From: JADKIH01 sp031411835
Lineage (GTDB): Bacteria; Bacteroidota; Bacteroidia; AKYH767-A; 2013-40CM-41-45
DNA length: 34,174 nucleotides
Direction: 5' to 3'
Assembly: GCA_031411835.1 (NCBI GenBank)
Contig: JANOBV010000029.1
Location: 1 to 34,174, forward strand
Positions 30,977 to 34,174 of the stretch are shown here, in pieces. The translations under genes and the position numbers were made by a program. The notes beneath the pieces were generated by a model, which was not told the origin of the DNA, did no database searches, and saw only the letters and a list, made by a program, of their open reading frames with translations. The stretch's first letter is position 1, and each line of letters begins with the position of its first letter.

Positions 30977-32584
30977 TCAGTTATTTGTTTTAAGTATTGT
31001 AAGTTTTTCTAATTTATTCAAAAGGTCTTGTGTTTCAAATGGCTTTGAAATATATGCATCCATGCCCGACTCGAAACATTTGTTCACTTCTTCCGGCGTA
31101 ACATTGGCTGTCATGGCCATGATTGGTGTTTTACTTTTTTCATTATTCATTTCACGGATCTTTTTTGTTGCTTCAAAGCCATCCATCTCCGGCATTTGAA
31201 TGTCCATGAGTACGACATCGTAATTGGAGTCAGTCATCATTTGAACAGCAATTAATCCATTCTCTGCAATGTCAATTACAAGATCCGGAATCAAATCATT
31301 CAAAGTATCAGTTGCTACCATCTGATTAAAAGGATTGTCTTCTACAAGTAATATGCGAATACCTTTCAGTTCTACTCCATTTACATCTCCGTGATTCGAT
31401 TTTTCTTTGCCGGTATTTTTTTCGCCAATAGAATAAGGAATGGTAAAAATGAATGCAGTTCCTTTTCCTAATTCTGATTTTACATTTATTGTTCCGCCTT
31501 GTAATTCGATCAATTGTTTTGAGATAGTTAGCCCAAGTCCTGTTCCTCCAAATTTTCTAGTCGTATCACTACTCGCTTGAGAGAAACTATCAAAGATCTT
31601 ACTCAAGCTTTCTTCCGAAATTCCAATTCCTGTATCGATGATTGAAAACTGCAGCATACTAATATTGCCCTGTCTATTGATCTCATGAATGTCGAGTGTT
31701 ACTCCGCCTTTGGAAGTAAACTTAATTGCATTTCCGGCAAGGTTGATTAGGATTTGATTCAATCGCGTTGGATCACCTTCGATAAATGACGGAACATTTG
31801 ATCCAATATTGATTTTGAATGAAAGATTCTTTTCCTCTGCCTTGAAGAGCATTGCATGATAAACAGTTTCGACAGCATCTTCAATTGAGAATGGAATATT
31901 TTCGAAATCCATTTTGCCGACTTCGATCTTAGAAAGATCTAAGATGTCGTTGATGATGACCAATAGATTCTCAGACGATTTTTTTATAACATTAAGATAT
32001 TTATGCTGATGATCGTCCAAGTTTGTTTTCACCAATAAATTCGTTAATCCAATAATAGAATTCATTGGCGTACGAATTTCGTGACTCATATTCGCAAGAA
32101 ACTGCTGCTTGAATTTTTCACTTTGCTGAGCTTTTTCTTTATCGCGAATCGTATCGACCAATTTTTCTTGTGCTTCTTGTCCTGCACGGATATATCGCAT
32201 TTCTTCTACAGTCTTATTGATTGTAGTATCAAGATCAGTAAAGTCAATCGGCTTAGTAATAAAATCAAATGCACCGCGATTCATAGCAATGCGGATATTT
32301 TCCATATCGCCATAAGCACTTACAACAACTGCTTTGTAATGACGGAATCGTTCTTTAATATTATTTAAAAGCGTGAGGCCATCCATTTCCGGCATGTTAA
32401 TGTCGGTTAGGATCATATCAAAATCATTTCCTGTTTCGCCTAATTTCTCAAGCGCAATTTTTCCATTCGCAGCAAATTCAAAGGTTACTTCGTTATTTTT
32501 TATGCGATGGCGGAAACGCTGTTTGATCAACAACTCCAGATCCGGCTCGTCGTCTACCACAAGTATTTTGGCAGGTCTTTCCAT
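30977..32584 (-). CDS. Soluble hybrid histidine kinase, REC-HisKA-HATPase-REC
   Basis: The product has 535 residues and no membrane helix. The N-terminal receiver has phospho-Asp D61 (ILTDINMPEMDG), S89 and K111. A coiled-coil linker (about 125-160) leads to HisKA with H168 (MSHEIRTPMNSIIG). The ATPase domain shows the N box (NLAGNAIKFT), DTGIGIS (317-323) and GGTGLGL (346-352). The C-terminal receiver starts after a polar linker (about 385-405), with E415-D416, phospho-Asp D461 (LMDIQMPEMDG), T492 and K514. It can thus take phosphate from a kinase at its first receiver and pass it from H168 to D461 and on to Hpt. It follows the lone receiver gene by 14 bases. Input to the N-terminal receiver is probably from the membrane kinase upstream. 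Confidence 0.95.
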   Translation of the reverse strand: MERPAKILVVDDEPDLELLIKQRFRHRIKNNEVTFEFAANGKIALEKLGETGNDFDMILTDINMPEMDGLTLLNNIKERFRHYKAVVVSAYGDMENIRIAMNRGAFDFITKPIDFTDLDTTINKTVEEMRYIRAGQEAQEKLVDTIRDKEKAQQSEKFKQQFLANMSHEIRTPMNSIIGLTNLLVKTNLDDHQHKYLNVIKKSSENLLVIINDILDLSKIEVGKMDFENIPFSIEDAVETVYHAMLFKAEEKNLSFKINIGSNVPSFIEGDPTRLNQILINLAGNAIKFTSKGGVTLDIHEINRQGNISMLQFSIIDTGIGISEESLSKIFDSFSQASSDTTRKFGGTGLGLTISKQLIELQGGTINVKSELGKGTAFIFTIPYSIGEKNTGKEKSNHGDVNGVELKGIRILLVEDNPFNQMVATDTLNDLIPDLVIDIAENGLIAVQMMTDSNYDVVLMDIQMPEMDGFEATKKIREMNNEKSKTPIMAMTANVTPEEVNKCFESGMDAYISKPFETQDLLNKLEKLTILKTNN

Positions 32585-32598
32585 TTAGTTTAGAGTTA

Positions 32599-32979
32599 TT
32601 ATTTGACAGCTAAAGTTAAAATTTTTTCTTTGAGAATATTGAAATCTACAGGCTTTGTCACGAAATCATCAGCACCAAATTCCATTGCATTCTTGTAATT
32701 ATTGTCATCGCCATAAGCTGTGACCATCATCACTTTCAAAGTAGGAAAGTCTTTCTTAATTGCTTTTAACAATTCAAGTCCTGTCATGCCGGGCATATTG
32801 ATATCACTTAATACGAGAACAACATCAAATGGGTTAAGCGTTCGTAAGTAACTTAATGCATCTTCACCATTGAAAGCAAAGTTGATCATCACTTCGTTGC
32901 TCTTCACTTCTTTTCTGAAACGTTGAGTGAACAACATTTCTACATCCTGTTCGTCGTCGACAATAAGTATTTTAATCAT
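32599..32979 (-). CDS. Single-domain response regulator
   Basis: The 126-residue product is a lone REC domain: D8-D9 (IVDDEQD), phospho-Asp D59 (LSDINMPGMTG), T87 and K109 (FVTKPVD). It closely resembles the N-terminal receiver of the hybrid kinase next to it (QRFRKEVKSNEV versus QRFRHRIKNNEV; both with TAYGD/SAYGD and TKPxDF), so the two are probably a duplication. With no output domain, it may act as a shuttle or phosphate sink between the first kinase and the rest. It lies 26 bases after the kinase at 33006 and 14 before the hybrid kinase. Confidence 0.93.
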   Translation of the reverse strand: MIKILIVDDEQDVEMLFTQRFRKEVKSNEVMINFAFNGEDALSYLRTLNPFDVVLVLSDINMPGMTGLELLKAIKKDFPTLKVMMVTAYGDDNNYKNAMEFGADDFVTKPVDFNILKEKILTLAVK

Positions 32980-33005
32980 AATTTCTTTTCTAAAAATGTA
33001 TTTAA

Positions 33006-34174
33006 TCAGGCAGGTAAAGTTATTGAGAACTCTGTAAATTCTCCTGTCTTCGAATTTACACTTAATGTTCCATTATGTCCTTTTACAATTATATCATAGC
33101 TGATCGATAATCCAAGTCCTGTTCCTTTACCGGTTGGTTTGGTCGTAAAAAATGGATTGAAGATCTTGTCTTTTATTTCATCGGGAATTCCTTTTCCATT
33201 ATCACGGATATTGATTCCAATTTTTTCATTTACAAAAGAAGTTGTGATGGAAACTTTTGGCTGATAATCTTTGCCATCCATTCTGCTTCTTTCGGCAACT
33301 GCATAGAAGGAGTTGTTGAAAATATTCAAGATCACACGACTTATGTCTTGTGAAATGACCTTGATCTGAGGAAGGTCTTTCGCGAGATTTTTTTCCATCG
33401 TACAATTGAATCCGGGATCTTGTGCACGCATACCATGGTAAGCAAGATTGAAAAACTCTTCAACCATTTTGTTAATATCAGTCGGTTGTTTTTCTGCAAC
33501 AGAAGAACGACTATGTTGAAGCATTCCTTTTACAATACTGTCAGCACGCTTTCCATGGAAATGTATTTTCTCCAGATTTTGTTTTAAGTCGTCTGTTAAA
33601 TCTTTTTGTTCCTCCGGCGTCACTCCTTCTTCTATTTCATTGATCAATTCAACAGAAAGCTCAGAGAAATTATTGACGAAGTTCAATGGGTTTTGTATCT
33701 CATGCGCAATTCCCGCAGTGAGCTGTCCAAGAGAAGCCATTTTTTCCGACTGGATAAGTTGAGTTTGTGTCGATTTCAAATTCTCCATCGTCATTGTAAG
33801 CTCCACATTTTTTTCCTGCAATTCAGATGTACGCAGATTTACTTTGTCTTCCAGTAATACATTTTGCTTCACGAGTGAATTAGTACGGAAACGGATGTAA
33901 ACGAAAATAAGTCCGGTAACGGTAAGTGCAAAAAGCGCTGTGAACCATTTTGTTTTCCAGATGGGAGGAGTGATCGTGATCTGGATTGCAATTCCTGTAT
34001 CATTCCAAACGCCATCGTTGTTACATGCTTTTACCCGGAAAGTATATTCACCTGGATCGATATTCGTATAGGTTGCATAACGACGATTCCCTGAATAGGT
34101 CCAATCTTCATTCAGATTTTCCATCATGTATGCATAGCGATTTTTATCAGGGAAAAGATAATTCAATGCAGCAA
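33006..34174 (-). CDS. Sensor histidine kinase with Y_Y_Y domain, C-terminal part
   Basis: The frame is open to the window edge (codons for AALNYLFPDKN run off the end), so the N-terminal sensor part is missing; about 389 residues remain. The Y_Y_Y domain (YAYMMENLNEDWTYSG; YTNIDPGEYTFRVKA) usually sits after a two-component beta-propeller in the periplasm. A membrane helix (about 72-91 from the LNYLF start), a coiled coil (100-140), HisKA with H155 (GIAHEIQNPLNFVNNF), and an ATPase domain with NIFNNSFYAV, DNGKGIP and GKGTGLGL follow. There is no receiver of its own. It is the first visible gene of the phosphorelay operon and its only membrane-spanning kinase, so it is probably the signal input. 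Confidence 0.92.
   Translation of the reverse strand, partial: AALNYLFPDKNRYAYMMENLNEDWTYSGNRRYATYTNIDPGEYTFRVKACNNDGVWNDTGIAIQITITPPIWKTKWFTALFALTVTGLIFVYIRFRTNSLVKQNVLLEDKVNLRTSELQEKNVELTMTMENLKSTQTQLIQSEKMASLGQLTAGIAHEIQNPLNFVNNFSELSVELINEIEEGVTPEEQKDLTDDLKQNLEKIHFHGKRADSIVKGMLQHSRSSVAEKQPTDINKMVEEFFNLAYHGMRAQDPGFNCTMEKNLAKDLPQIKVISQDISRVILNIFNNSFYAVAERSRMDGKDYQPKVSITTSFVNEKIGINIRDNGKGIPDEIKDKIFNPFFTTKPTGKGTGLGLSISYDIIVKGHNGTLSVNSKTGEFTEFSITLPA

Overview
The window reads as chromosomal DNA from an uncultured-type member of the phylum Bacteroidota (Bacteroidetes), probably an environmental Sphingobacteriia/Chitinophagia- or Flavobacteriia-like lineage. The evidence is six proteins with type IX secretion (T9SS) C-terminal sorting domains (motif YPNP or NPNPF plus a terminal beta-sandwich), AT-rich spacers without Shine-Dalgarno sequences, several TAnnTTTG-type Bacteroidetes -7 promoter boxes, and Bacteroidetes-style lipoproteins. 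No rRNA, tRNA, CRISPR array, integrase or transposase is visible.

Layout. 1-1587: 3' part of a large T9SS surface protein. 1726-2967 (-): polytopic membrane protein. 3001-3602: spacer with a five-copy GACCCC...GGGGTC palindrome array. 3603-4538 (+): SPFH/band-7 protein. 4718-9094 (-): tight operon xseA-xseB-secreted unknown-SpoIIE phosphatase with a 7TM sensor. 9335-17658 (+): three large T9SS surface proteins (a PHP-type metallohydrolase with two FN3-like modules; a repeat adhesin; an FG-GAP/VCBS protein) with a small unknown gene between them, then a METTL21-like methyltransferase. 18647-22677 (+): ComF, then the overlapping run msrC, Ig-like lipoprotein, serine hydrolase. 22783-23181 (+): small lipoprotein.

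23204-27667 is the oddest stretch. Two T9SS genes, both apparently interrupted (one by a one-base slip in a homopolymer, one by an in-frame TAG exactly between signal peptide and mature protein), lie between two long palindromes that share an identical arm core. Then on the minus strand come an aminotransferase and an omega-amidase-type nitrilase (27693-29675), a plausible transaminase/omega-amidase pair, and finally a five-gene phosphorelay locus (29947-34174): Y_Y_Y-domain histidine kinase, lone receiver, REC-HK-REC hybrid kinase, Hpt protein, and a receiver with a C-terminal membrane helix. Every His/Asp relay step is present, yet no DNA-binding output domain is.

Intergenic DNA is rich in two kinds of repeat. 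The first is REP-like palindromes (GTCCC/GACCCC stems with a conserved 'ATAT(T/C)GGT' tail). The second is very long imperfect hairpins just downstream of genes, built from reiterated short words (GTTTAAA.., CACAAGAA.., CTCTGTG..). These hairpins, the two broken genes, and the closed phosphorelay locus are the most interesting items. All functional calls are from reading motifs by eye; no database search was possible.
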